Assembly (NCBI RefSeq): GCF_009848505.1
Contig: NZ_WWDL01000015.1
Location: 46,179-110,178, forward strand
DNA from: Muricoccus harenae
GTDB taxonomy: Bacteria; Pseudomonadota; Alphaproteobacteria; Acetobacterales; Acetobacteraceae
Length of the DNA stretch: 64,000 nucleotides
Reading direction: 5' to 3'
This document shows positions 1 through 9,800 of this stretch, piece after piece. Both the position numbers and the translations under genes were made by a program. Below the pieces are notes generated by a model, which was given only the letters and a program-made list of their open reading frames with translations, made no database searches and was not told the DNA's origin. Every line of letters begins with the position of its first letter. Positions within the stretch are counted from its first letter, which is position 1.

Positions 1-246
1 ACCTCGGGCAGCTTCGCAATGGACGACGCGCGGGAGGAGCTGGCGCGGGAGGTGGAGGCGGTGATCCGCCGCTTCGAACCGCGGCTGACGAATGTATCGG
101 TCACCCTGCGCCCGTCCAACGAGTTGGATCGGACCCTGCGGCTCCGTGTGACGGCGCTGCTCCGGACCGATCCGGTTCCGGAGCCGATCTCCTTCGACAC
201 GATGCTGGAGGCCGTCAGCCACGAGGTGCGGGTGGCCGAACGATGA
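1..246 (+). CDS. tssE: Type VI secretion baseplate subunit TssE (C-terminal part)
   Basis: The frame is open from base 1, so the gene starts upstream of the window; 81 residues are visible. They match the gp25-like lysozyme/baseplate family: a conserved amphipathic stretch (IRRFEPRL), a hydrophilic segment, then the closing element PISFDTMLE that TssE proteins share with phage T4 gp25. TssE is a cytoplasmic wedge component of the type VI baseplate, acting with TssF, TssG and TssK at the base of the contractile sheath. tssF and tssG follow immediately, which is the usual order and makes the call secure despite the truncation. Confidence 0.85.
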   Translation, partial: TSGSFAMDDAREELAREVEAVIRRFEPRLTNVSVTLRPSNELDRTLRLRVTALLRTDPVPEPISFDTMLEAVSHEVRVAER

Positions 247-270
247 GCGCGGGTGGATAATGGCCGCGCG

Positions 271-2100
271 ATGAGCGAAAGCCTCCTCCCCTTCTACAAC
301 GCCGAGCTGGAGGCGCTGCGCAAGCTCGCCGGCGAGTTCGCGGAGGCGCATCCGAAGATTGCCGGCCGGCTTCGCGTCACCCGCGACGGCACGGGGGACG
401 ACCCGCATGTCGAGCGGCTGCTGGAGGGCGTTGCCTTCCTCGCCGCGCGGGTGCAGCACCGGCTCGAGGACGAGCTGCCCGAGTTCAGCGACGCGTTGCT
501 GGAACTGCTTTCACCGCATCTGCTCGCGCCGGTGCCGAGCATGACAACCCTGCGTCTCTTGCCACGCCCGGAGGCGCGCGGCCCCGCCAAGGTCGCGCGC
601 GGCCTCACAGTCGAGACGGAGCCGGTCGCGGGCGGGCAACCGCTGCGTTATGTCACCTGCCATCCGGTGACGCTCTGGCCGATCCGGATCGAGGCGGCGC
701 GGCTGATGGGCCTGCCCTTCGCCGCCCCCGCCAATCCCCGCGCTCCGCGCGCCGCTGCCTGCCTGCGGCTGACATTGCGCACTGCCGCGCCGGATCTGCC
801 CTTCTCAGCGATCGAGCTCGACAAGCTGCGGCTGCATCTGCCCGGCACTGGCACGACCGCCTTTGCCTTGCATGAGCTGCTGTCCACGGCCTGCCTCGGC
901 GTGGCCCTTGCGGATGCACCCTCTGATCCTTCCCCGACGCTTCTGCCCGCGACCGCGCTGCGTCCGGCGGGGATGACCCGGGACGAGGCGGCGCTGCCCT
1001 GGCCGCGCCGGGCCTTCGACGGCCATCGCCTGCTGACCGAGTATTTCGCCTTCCCCGAGAAGTTCCTCTACCTCGATCTCGAGGGGCTGGACGCACGCAG
1101 CCTGATGCAGGCGAGCGACCGGCTGGAGGTGTTTGTCTATCTCTCCCGCGCCGCACCGGCGCTGGAGCGCGCGGTGACGGCCGAGACGCTGGCCCTGCAC
1201 TGCACCCCGGCCGTGAACCTGTTCCCGCAGCGCTGCGAGCCCATCTCGCTCGACGGCACCCAGTCCGACTGGACCGTGCTGCCCGATGCGCGCCGCCCTG
1301 CCGCGATCGAGATCCATTCCATCCGCCAGGTGCGCGAGACGCGGCCCGACGGAGCGCGGCGCAACGTGCAGCCCTTCCACCGCCTGGCCCGGGACACGGC
1401 GGCAGAGACGGTGGCGTCCGAGGCGCAATGGATCGCCCGCCGCCTACCCGCCCCCTCCCCCCTCACCGGCACCGAGACACGGCTGATGCTGCGGGACACG
1501 AGCTTCGACCCGATGGCGCCGGCCGATGGCGTGCTCACCGTCGAGGCGCTCTGCCTCAACCGGGATCTGCCGGACCTGCTGCCCTTTGGCGGCGGGCAGC
1601 CCCATCTGCGGATCGTGGATCCGGCCCCTGTAGGCGCCGCGGAATGCCTGCGTGCGCCCAGCTCCACCCTGCGCTTCCCGCTGCGCCAGCGCGGCGGCTG
1701 GCGGCTCGTCTCGCATCTCGCGCTCAACCATCTGGGCGTGATGGGCGGCACGGATGCGGCGCTGGCGCTGCGCGAGATGCTGCGCCTGCATGACCTGCGC
1801 GATGCCCCGGAGACGCGCAACGCAATCGCCGGCCTGCTGTCGGTAGAGGCGAAGCCAGGGCTGGCGCGCATCCCCGGCCAGCGGCCCGGCGTCTTCACCC
1901 GCGGAATCGATGTCACCCTCACCTTCGATCCCCAAAGCTGGGCCTCGGACGCGCTCTATCTTCTGGCCGCGGTGCTGGAGCAGTTCCTGGCGCTGCAGAT
2001 CTCGGTGAACGGCTTCGTACGGACGCGCGCCGTACTGCGCGGGCGGAGCGAGGCCGTGGCCTCCTGGCCACCACGCAGCGGCACGCGGGTGCTGCTGTGA
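271..2100 (+). CDS. tssF: Type VI secretion baseplate subunit TssF
   Basis: A 609-residue protein of the TssF/VasA/ImpG family, with the usual length of about 600. The N-terminus carries the family hallmark LLPFYNAELEALRKL followed by AEAHPKIAGRL. A GTG at 253 would add six residues, but family alignment favours the ATG at 271, where MSESLLPFYN begins. TssF forms the wedge scaffold of the type VI baseplate together with TssG and TssE. The next gene overlaps its stop codon by four bases (GTGA), which implies translational coupling with tssG. Confidence 0.92.
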   Translation: MSESLLPFYNAELEALRKLAGEFAEAHPKIAGRLRVTRDGTGDDPHVERLLEGVAFLAARVQHRLEDELPEFSDALLELLSPHLLAPVPSMTTLRLLPRPEARGPAKVARGLTVETEPVAGGQPLRYVTCHPVTLWPIRIEAARLMGLPFAAPANPRAPRAAACLRLTLRTAAPDLPFSAIELDKLRLHLPGTGTTAFALHELLSTACLGVALADAPSDPSPTLLPATALRPAGMTRDEAALPWPRRAFDGHRLLTEYFAFPEKFLYLDLEGLDARSLMQASDRLEVFVYLSRAAPALERAVTAETLALHCTPAVNLFPQRCEPISLDGTQSDWTVLPDARRPAAIEIHSIRQVRETRPDGARRNVQPFHRLARDTAAETVASEAQWIARRLPAPSPLTGTETRLMLRDTSFDPMAPADGVLTVEALCLNRDLPDLLPFGGGQPHLRIVDPAPVGAAECLRAPSSTLRFPLRQRGGWRLVSHLALNHLGVMGGTDAALALREMLRLHDLRDAPETRNAIAGLLSVEAKPGLARIPGQRPGVFTRGIDVTLTFDPQSWASDALYLLAAVLEQFLALQISVNGFVRTRAVLRGRSEAVASWPPRSGTRVLL

Positions 2101-3131
2101 GCAGCGGGACGGAAACGGGGGAGCGGCTCGATCCCTCCGCCGAGAGCGCGCCGGACATCACGGTCACGACGCATCCGCCGCCGCTGCCTGACAGTCCCAA
2201 CGGGCGGCTTGTCGCCGAGCCGTCGCGTTTCGATCTGGACCAGGCCGCGCATGTGCTCGCGCGCGGCCGGGACATCGCCGATCTCCGTTTCCGCTCCGTC
2301 GCCAGGCTGGATCTGCCGGCCGGCGAGGTGGCGGCGGCCGATCTACGCAGCCGCAGCCTGGCGGCGCCGACCTTCGGCCTGATCGGCACCAATGGCGCCC
2401 TGCCGCGCCACTACACCGCCATCGCCGCCGCCGAGCAACGGAACCTCCCGCCCAGCCGCCGCCGGGACGGCGCGGCCCTCGTCGCCTTCCTCGAAATGCT
2501 GTCCCGGCGCTTCACCGGGCTCTGGGTAAAGGCCGGCGCAAAGGTGCGGCCGGCGCGCGATCCGTCCCGGGCCGATGCCGCCCTGTCCGCCGCCATCGGC
2601 ATGGCCACGCCGGGGCTGGACGGGCGGCTGGCAACGCCGCTCTCCGGCCTGCTCTACCATGCCGGCCATCTGGCCAACCGCACCCGCAGCGCCGAGCGCC
2701 TTGCCGCGCTGCTGGAGGAGGAGACGGGTCGGCCCGTGGAAATCGTGGAATTCGTCGGCGGCTGGCAGCGTGTGCCGACGCCGGAGCGCAGCCGGCTGGG
2801 CGGCGCCTTCTCGCAACTGGGCGTGGATGCCGCGGCCGGGGCGCAGATCTGGGATCCCGCGGCGCGCTTCGTCATCCGCATCGGCCCGATGGAGCTTGAC
2901 GCCTTCGAGGCGTTGCAGCCCGGAACTTCCACCTTCCGCCGCATCTGCGACCTGACGCGGCTGCATGTCGGGCCGGAGATCGACTTCGCAGTGAACCCGG
3001 TGCTCGCGGCGGGCGCCGTGCCACCGCTGCGGATGGGGCAGGCCCGGCTCGGGCGCACCGGCTGGATCACCGCCTCCCGTCCCCGCCTGCGCGACGCAGC
3101 GGACGCCATGCTCCGCCCCGAGGTCGCGTGA
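2097..3131 (+). CDS. tssG: Type VI secretion baseplate subunit TssG
   Basis: A 344-residue TssG/VasB/ImpH protein. It begins at a GTG overlapping the tssF stop. After a low-complexity leader the conserved core appears: FDLDQAAHVL, then TFGLIGTNGALPRHYT (the family's GL.G..G.LP..YT motif), and later GLLYHAGHLANRTRS, VGGWQRVP and MELDAFEALQPG. TssG bridges TssF subunits in the baseplate wedge. It is the last recognisable type VI gene in the window; sheath, tube, ATPase and membrane-complex genes must lie upstream if the locus is complete. Confidence 0.9.
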   Translation: MSSGTETGERLDPSAESAPDITVTTHPPPLPDSPNGRLVAEPSRFDLDQAAHVLARGRDIADLRFRSVARLDLPAGEVAAADLRSRSLAAPTFGLIGTNGALPRHYTAIAAAEQRNLPPSRRRDGAALVAFLEMLSRRFTGLWVKAGAKVRPARDPSRADAALSAAIGMATPGLDGRLATPLSGLLYHAGHLANRTRSAERLAALLEEETGRPVEIVEFVGGWQRVPTPERSRLGGAFSQLGVDAAAGAQIWDPAARFVIRIGPMELDAFEALQPGTSTFRRICDLTRLHVGPEIDFAVNPVLAAGAVPPLRMGQARLGRTGWITASRPRLRDAADAMLRPEVA

Positions 3132-3175
3132 CGCCACGATGACCGGTTCTGCCGAATGACCAGAGGAACATCACG

Positions 3176-4663
3176 ATGACGGCCTGGAGCCGCGGCTATG
3201 TCGCGGATTCGCCCTATACGGCCTCCTACCACCCTGCGCAGGTGCCAGCGCATCTTGCGCTGGCCGCCGCAATGAATGGCGTCGCCTGGCGCCCGCGCGA
3301 GCGGATGACGGTGGCCGATATCGGCTGCGGCCGCGGCTATGTCATCGCGGCCCTGGCCGGCGCCAATCCCGGCTGGACTTGCCTGGGCATCGACTACAAC
3401 CCTGCCCATGTGTCGGAGCTCTCGGACTTCGCCGATGCCGCAGGGCTCGACAATCTCGGCGTGATGGAAGCCGATCTGGCGGCGCTGTCCGATGCTGAGA
3501 TCGACTCCCTGCCGCCACTCGATGTCGCCATGCTGCATGGCGTCTGGACCTGGGTGTCGGATGCGGTGCGTGAAGGCATCGTCCGGCTGCTGCAGCGCAG
3601 GCTGAAGCCGGGCGGCATTGTCTACATCGCCTATAATGCCCTGCCCGGCTTTGGCGCGGATGCGGCGCTGCAGCGTGTCATCCGCCTCGGCGCCTCAATG
3701 CAGGTGAAGGGCGACAGCACGGAGCGTGCACAGGCCGCCCTGCCGCTGGTGCGCGCGCTGCATGAAGCCAGCGCGGTGAACCTGCCGAAGACACCCATGC
3801 TCCAGCATATCCTGCGTGAGGGCGAAGGGATCAACGCCGCCTATCTGGCACATGAGATGATGACGGCGCATTGGCGCCCGGTCTTCTTCGCCGACATGGT
3901 GGAGGCACTGGCGCCCGCGCGGCTCGACTATGTCGGCAGTGCCACGCTGGCCGAGAACCTGCCCGACATGCTGCTGGAGCCGGCGCAGCGCGCCATCTGG
4001 GACGACATGCCCGAGGGCGTCGCCCGCGAAACCATCAAGGACCTCTTTCTCCAGCGTCCTTTCCGCCGTGACGTCTTCATCCGCGGCGCCCGGCGCATTG
4101 ACCGCCAGGAGGCGCTGGACCCGATCATCCTCGCCCAGGTCGCGCATCGTCCGGAGGGGCTTCCTTTCCTCCCGACCCCGCGCGGCAAGGCCGAGCTGCC
4201 GAAGGCGGCCACGGACCCGATCATGGCGGCGCTCGCTCAGGGGCCGCAGCGCCTCGGCACGCTGCGCGCGCTGCCGGAACGCACGCTGACACCCGAGGAG
4301 GTTCTGGTGATGCTCGACGGCACCAGCACCGCCATGCCCATCTGGCGCCCCGCGCCGGACGAGGCGACGCTGCGCAAGGCTCGCCGCTTCAATGCCGGGG
4401 CCGCCGCCTTCCATGCCGCCGGTGGCGTTGGTGAGGAACGCATCGCCATGGCCTCCCCGCTCATGGGCGCGGGCGTGCCCTGCACGCCGCTGGAGCTTAC
4501 CCTGGCGTCGCAGCCCGATATCGCCGAGGCGCCTGACGCCGCCGTTCTGCTGGATCGCATACGACCGGGCCTCGAAGGCGAGGAGCGCGAGCAGGCGGCC
4601 GGAATCATCGCGCATACGATCCGGGAAAGGATGCCGTTCTGGCGGCGTCTCGGTGTAGCGTGA
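3176..4663 (+). CDS. SAM-dependent methyltransferase with C-terminal regulatory domain
   Basis: A 495-residue class I methyltransferase. Motif I is clear at about residues 43-52 (VADIGCGRGY), followed by the acidic loop LGIDYNPAHV and a motif IV-like region around LDVAMLHGVW. The long C-terminal half matches the 'methyltransferase regulatory domain' arrangement: a predicted regulatory segment after about residue 215 and a winged-helix-like tail. AGAGGA sits just before the ATG. The substrate cannot be told from sequence. It follows tssG after 44 bases on the same strand, so co-transcription with the type VI genes is possible, but a role in secretion is only inferred from position. Confidence 0.75.
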   Translation: MTAWSRGYVADSPYTASYHPAQVPAHLALAAAMNGVAWRPRERMTVADIGCGRGYVIAALAGANPGWTCLGIDYNPAHVSELSDFADAAGLDNLGVMEADLAALSDAEIDSLPPLDVAMLHGVWTWVSDAVREGIVRLLQRRLKPGGIVYIAYNALPGFGADAALQRVIRLGASMQVKGDSTERAQAALPLVRALHEASAVNLPKTPMLQHILREGEGINAAYLAHEMMTAHWRPVFFADMVEALAPARLDYVGSATLAENLPDMLLEPAQRAIWDDMPEGVARETIKDLFLQRPFRRDVFIRGARRIDRQEALDPIILAQVAHRPEGLPFLPTPRGKAELPKAATDPIMAALAQGPQRLGTLRALPERTLTPEEVLVMLDGTSTAMPIWRPAPDEATLRKARRFNAGAAAFHAAGGVGEERIAMASPLMGAGVPCTPLELTLASQPDIAEAPDAAVLLDRIRPGLEGEEREQAAGIIAHTIRERMPFWRRLGVA

Positions 4664-4739
4664 CGCGCCCGGCGAATCCCGCCCCATGACCACCCTGCGC
4701 CCGGAAAATCACCCGGCCCGACGCACCAGGAGAAACGCC

Positions 4740-5363
4740 ATGCCGCGTCCCTATCGCATCGTCCTCACCCTCGGCGCCGCCCTGCTCGCCGCGCAGGCCG
4801 TGCCCGCGATGGCGCAGTCCGACACGCGCGCGATGCAGATGATCGAGCAGCTCCGTCCGGGCGGTGGCACGCGCGGCATCCGCATGCCGGGCACTGAGCC
4901 AGCCGCACCCGCGGCGCAGCCCAGCCAGCCCGCCGCCTCTTCCTCCAGCCAGGCAGCCGCGCCCGCGCGGGTGACGCGCCCGCCGCAACAGGAGACGACG
5001 GCCCCGGTCGGCACCCCGGCCCTGTCCATCACCGTGCAGTTCGCAACCAACTCCGCGGCGCTCACTCCGGCGGCGGAGCGCGCCCTCGCCCCGCTCGGCC
5101 AGGCGCTATCATCCGCCGAGTTGGCGCCCTACCGCTTCCGGATCGAGGGTCACACGGATACGGCCGGCCCGGACGTCATGAATCGCGAACTCTCCCAGCG
5201 GCGGGCGGAAGCGGTGCGGGACTTCCTGATGCAGCGCTACAACGTGCCGGCGGCGCGGCTTGAGGCGGTGGGATTGGGCGAAAGCCAGCTCCTGGTGAAG
5301 ACCGGCGATGAAAGGCCGGAACAGCGGAATCGCCGGGTCCAGGTACTGAACATCGGCGGCTAA
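4740..5363 (+). CDS. OmpA-family peptidoglycan-binding envelope protein
   Basis: A 207-residue exported protein. The start at 4740 is chosen because AGGAG lies eight bases upstream and it gives a clean signal peptide (MPRPYRIVLTLGAALLAAQ... cut near AMAQ); an in-frame ATG at 4686 would put hydrophilic residues in front of the signal. A Pro/Ala/Ser-rich linker covers about residues 40-90. The C-terminal OmpA domain has the FATNSAALTPAAERAL start, the GHTDTAG loop and the peptidoglycan-contact motif NRELSQRRAEAV. It probably tethers the outer envelope to peptidoglycan. A link to the upstream type VI genes is possible but unproven. Confidence 0.85.
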   Translation: MPRPYRIVLTLGAALLAAQAVPAMAQSDTRAMQMIEQLRPGGGTRGIRMPGTEPAAPAAQPSQPAASSSSQAAAPARVTRPPQQETTAPVGTPALSITVQFATNSAALTPAAERALAPLGQALSSAELAPYRFRIEGHTDTAGPDVMNRELSQRRAEAVRDFLMQRYNVPAARLEAVGLGESQLLVKTGDERPEQRNRRVQVLNIGG

Positions 5364-5400
5364 TTCGCGAGGCAGGGACAGGCGTCCGGGTCAAGGCGCC

Positions 5401-6417
5401 ATGCCGGGAGCGTCCGCGGAATCGGATGACACCGTGCGGCTTGCGCCGCCGTCTCCGCCCCCCGGCGGTGCGCCGTCGTTGCTGCGGGGTCGCCGCCTGG
5501 CCTGGCTGGCCTCGGGTGTAGCACTGGTCGCGCTGGGCATTGGCGCGGCCTTCTGGGCTCGGACGGATGTGCCGTCGGAGCGAGGGCGTGAGGTCCCGGG
5601 CGCTCCGGCGGCAACATCGGCGGCCCTCGTGCCCGCAGGGGCGCCCGCCGCCCCCGCGCTTGCGCCGCCGGTGGAGACCACCGCGGTTCCGCTGATGGAG
5701 CGCGATGCGCTGCTTCGCTGGCAGCCCGCCGAGACGACGCTCCTGCGCCTCGCCGATCTCCCTGCGGTGTTTTTGGTGGCTTTTCCGGACCTGCGCCGGC
5801 AGGGCCTGATGATGAACCGGCTGGCCGCGCTGATCGAGAAGACCCACACGCCGCGCGACCGCGTGCTGAACGACGAGGCCCTGGCCGCCGCCATCGCCGC
5901 CGCTGGCGAGGACCCCGACACCTACTACTACGGCCATAACTACAACCTGGCCGATGTGGAGCGCTTCATGGCGATGGCACGTGCCTCCGGCGTCGCGCTG
6001 AACACGCAGGAAGCTTGGCTCGAGGCACACCTTCCCATGATGCGCACAATCGCCGGTGGTGGCCCGGCCGCCATTATCACCCTGCCCGCGGAGGAGAGGC
6101 GCTTCGATGCCTCCGCCCGCCGCGCTGTGCTCGAGCATGAGGCAGGGCACGGATTGTTCTTCACCGATCCAGCCTTCGCGGCGCATGTGATGCGCGCCTG
6201 GCGGGAGGCCTTCACCGAGGCCGACCGGGAGAACTTCCGCCGCTTCCTCGCGAAGGAAGGCTATGACACGCGCAACGAGACGCTGATGGCGAACGAGGCG
6301 ATGGCCTATCTGCTGTTCACGCCCGACACCCGATTCTTCGATCCGCTGCGCGACCTGGGCGTGGATGCGACCTCGGCAGACCGCATGCGCGCCGCGATGC
6401 GGCCCCCGGGGAGGTAG
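5401..6417 (+). CDS. Membrane-anchored putative zinc metallopeptidase (HExxH)
   Basis: I do not recognise the family of this 338-residue protein. One transmembrane helix lies at about residues 34-51 (LAWLASGVALVALGIGAAF), preceded by a Pro-rich cytoplasmic tail, followed by an Ala/Pro linker and a soluble extracytoplasmic domain. At residues 246-250 the sequence is HEAGH, a canonical HExxH zinc site in a helix (RRAVLEHEAGHGLFF). About 50 residues on, a second helix reads NEAMAYLLF, and its Glu299 could be the third ligand of a gluzincin. AAGG precedes the ATG. It sits 37 bases after the OmpA-family gene, which suggests an envelope role. Confidence 0.6.
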   Translation: MPGASAESDDTVRLAPPSPPPGGAPSLLRGRRLAWLASGVALVALGIGAAFWARTDVPSERGREVPGAPAATSAALVPAGAPAAPALAPPVETTAVPLMERDALLRWQPAETTLLRLADLPAVFLVAFPDLRRQGLMMNRLAALIEKTHTPRDRVLNDEALAAAIAAAGEDPDTYYYGHNYNLADVERFMAMARASGVALNTQEAWLEAHLPMMRTIAGGGPAAIITLPAEERRFDASARRAVLEHEAGHGLFFTDPAFAAHVMRAWREAFTEADRENFRRFLAKEGYDTRNETLMANEAMAYLLFTPDTRFFDPLRDLGVDATSADRMRAAMRPPGR

Positions 6418-6429
6418 AGCGGGGCGGCC

Positions 6430-6804
6430 TCAGCTTTCCGCGGCCAGCATGGCTGCTTCGATCTGCGCCAGCAGCTGTGGGAAATCCACCGGCTTCGGAT
6501 GGTAGTCGTCGCAGCCGGCCTCGAGTATCCGGTCACGGTCACCCGACATCGCATGGGCGGTGAGCGCGATGATCGGGATGCGGGCGGTGTCCGGATTTCC
6601 CCGCAACGTCCGGGCGGCGGTCCAGCCATCCATCACCGGCAGGTTCATGTCGAGCAGGATCACATCCGGACGCTCGGCCCCGGCCATATCCACGCCCTGC
6701 TGCCCGTCATGCGCCAGCACCACGTCGAAGCCGCGGCGGCGGAGGCGGCGGGACAGGAAGTCCCACAGCTCCTCATGGTCCTCCACCAACAAGATCTTCG
6801 TCAT
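6430..6804 (-). CDS. Stand-alone response regulator receiver (CheY-like)
   Basis: A 124-residue single-domain receiver: the acidic pair VEDHE near the start, the phosphoacceptor Asp in VILLDMNLPVMDG at about residue 52, the conserved Thr/Ser region PIIALTAHAMSGDRD and the lysine in YHPKPVDF. There is no output domain, so it must pass phosphate on or act by protein contact. Its ATG overlaps the stop codon of the hybrid histidine kinase (ATGA), so the two are translationally coupled and almost certainly partners. Confidence 0.9.
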   Translation of the reverse strand: MTKILLVEDHEELWDFLSRRLRRRGFDVVLAHDGQQGVDMAGAERPDVILLDMNLPVMDGWTAARTLRGNPDTARIPIIALTAHAMSGDRDRILEAGCDDYHPKPVDFPQLLAQIEAAMLAAES

Positions 6805-9800
6805 GGCGCCGCGTTCTCCGTCTCAGGCTGAAACGGGGAAGAAGGCGGCGGGTTCCCCGGCGTCGCTGCACTGCGAGAGGCAGAGATGCGGCGCAGTTCG
6901 CGCAGCAGCGCCTCGGGCGGCTCGCCCCCGGCCGGCAGCACACGGCGCACCTGCCCGCGCAGGGCCTCCAGCGCGGCGGGTGGCACCTCCCCCCCGGCCA
7001 GGGCGATCACCTGAATGTCCTTCCAGGCGTCACGCTGGCGGATTTCATGCACGAGGGTCAGCCCATCGCCCTCCGGGCCCGGCACCGCCACCAGCACGAG
7101 CCCCACGGGCGGCACGGCGGCCCCCGTGGCGCCGAGCCGGGCCAGGGCCTGCTCCGCCCCGTCTGCCTCCTCCACCGCCCAGCCCTCGCTTTCCAGCAGC
7201 CGCCGCAGCTCCAACCGCGCCTCGGCCTCCGCATCCACCAGCAGGGCGACGCCGGGTGCACGGTAGCGGTCCAGCACGCGCCGTAGCCGGTGCCACTGCA
7301 CGGGCTTGATGAGGTAGTCCGCCGCCCCGAGCGAAACAGCCAATGCTCGCTCCTGCACGATCGAGACCATTACGACTGGTATTTCCGCCAGCTCGGGATC
7401 CGCCTTCAAGGCGGTGAGGACGGACCAGCCATCCATCCGCGGCATCATCACATCCAGCAGGATGGCGGTGGGCCTGAGTTGCTTCGCGAGCCGCAACCCT
7501 TCCTCCCCGTCATGCGCGGTACGCACCGCGAAGCCGTCCCGCAGGACGAAGCGCGACAGCAACTCGCGGGAGGCCGGGTCGTCATCGACCACCAGCACCA
7601 GCCCGGCACCCAGATGCTCCGCCGGATCCGCGGGCGCTGCCTCTGTCCGCTCCGCCTCCGGTTCCGGCCCGGTTTCCCGCATGTCCATGGGCATGCGGAT
7701 GGTGAAGCGCGTCCCGCGGCCCTCGACGCTCTCCACGGCGATGTCGCCGCCCAGCAGCGTGCAGAAGGCCTTGGTGATCGCAAGGCCGAGCCCGGTGCCG
7801 CCGAAACGCCGCGTGGTGGAGCTGTCCGCCTGGGTGAAGCGGGTGAACAGGCGCGAGATCTGCTCCTGGCTCATGCCGATGCCGGTATCAGTGACATGGA
7901 AGGCGATCTCGCGCCGTCCCATCCGGTCCCGCCCCGTCTCCACCGAGAGCGTCACCCGCCCACCCTCGGTGAACTTGCTGGCATTGGAGAGCAGGTTGAT
8001 GAGGCATTGCCGCAGCTTCACCTGGTCCGAATGCATCGTCCCGACACCCTCGGGAAGCTGGACTTCCAGCGTGTTCGCCTTGCGCGCCATCAGCGCTTGC
8101 ACCGTCGACACCGTCTCGGAGACCAGGGCGTCCACCGCGAACTCCTCGGGATGCGTCTCCATCCGCCCCGCCTCGATCTTGGACAGGTCGAGCACATCGT
8201 TGATGAGGGAGAGCAGGTGGCGCGCATTGGCGCCGATCTTCTGCAGGTCCTTCGTCAGCGCCTCGCCGCCCTCGAGATCCCCTGCCTCCTCTTCAAGCAT
8301 TTCGGAATAACCGATCACGGCCGAAAGCGGGGTGCGCAGCTCATGGCTCATATTGGCGATGAACTGGCTCTTGGCGCGGTTCGCATCCTCGGCCGCCTCC
8401 CGGGCGAGTGTCGCCTCCTCCTCCGCCTCCCGCAGCTCCGTCACATCGGTGTTGGTGCCGAACCAGCCCGTGATGGCGCCTTTGGGATGAAAGGCGTCCG
8501 GCTCGTCGCGGATCGGGACGGCGCGGCTCAGGAACCAGCGGTACTGTCCATCGGCGCCGCGTAAGGGAAAGGAATCCTGCCAGGGCTCGCCGGCCGCGAT
8601 GGCGGCGCGGAACCCCGCCTCCACCCGCTCCGCATGGTCCGGATGCTGCAGTGCCAGCCAGCCGGAGCCCTTGACCGTCTCGAAATCCGTGCCGGTGAAC
8701 TCGTACCAGCGGCGATTATACCACTCGATCTCGCCCTTCGCGTCAGCCTGCCAGGCGAGTTGCGGCAGGGAGTTCGCCAAGGTCCGGAACCGGGCCTCGC
8801 TACGCCTCAGCCGCTCCTCCGCCCGGCGGCGGCGTGTGACATCCATCAGGATGATGCCGGCTCCCTCGACCCTGCCGTCCTCGCCGGGTGCGACGGGAAA
8901 GAGGGTCACGAGAAGCTGGTGCCGCTCCTCCGGCCGGTCGGGAGGAAATGTCTCCACATCCACGTCCGACTGGGCCTTTCCGCCATCGAGCACCGCCCGC
9001 AGGCGCGGGGCGATCTGAGATCGCACCGCATCCGGCAGCACCGGGGCCGCGCCCGGCCCCACACCCTCCAGCCCCATGCTGCGCTCGCCGATCTCAATCA
9101 GTGCGCGATTGGCACTGGTGATGACCATGTCCCGCCCGACGAAACCGAGGCCGACCGGCGCGTTTGTCATCACCGCGTCCAGCAGCGCATTCGCCCGCCG
9201 TTCCAACTGCCGCCGCACCATCGCGTATCGGCCGAGCAGCGCGCAGGCGAGCAGGGCCGCGCCCAGCGCAAGGCCCCAGAGCCAAAGCCCACGGGTGGTG
9301 CTGAGCTGGTTCAGCGCCTCAACCCTCTGCCGGGCCTGGTCCTGCAGGCGGCCCACCTCGGCGCGGACGGCGTCCATCGCCACCCGGCCTTCCTCGCTCT
9401 CCACCACGCCCCGGGCCGCCTCGGCGTCCCCCGTCCGCCGCAGGGCGATCGAGCGCTCGGCCAATTCCTCCCGCCGGGCGATCAACTCCCGCAGCCGGGT
9501 CTCGGGGGGCAGGCCGGCGGGGCCGCGCAGAGCCTCCAGCACCGCCATGCGCTCCTCCACCGCGGCCACGCCCGCCCGGAAAGGATCCAGGTATTCCTCG
9601 CGGCCCACCAGCAGGTAGCCGCGCTGGCCGGTCTCCACATCCTTCATGGCGGAGAGCACGCCTTCCAGCGCCACCACCGCCTCATTGCCTGCGGCGACGG
9701 CATCGCCGTCCCGGTCGTTCAGCGCCGTGGCGACCGCGCCGGCCAGCACCGCCACAACCGCCAGCGCCGCCGCGAGTACGGGAATCCGGAGCCAGCGACG

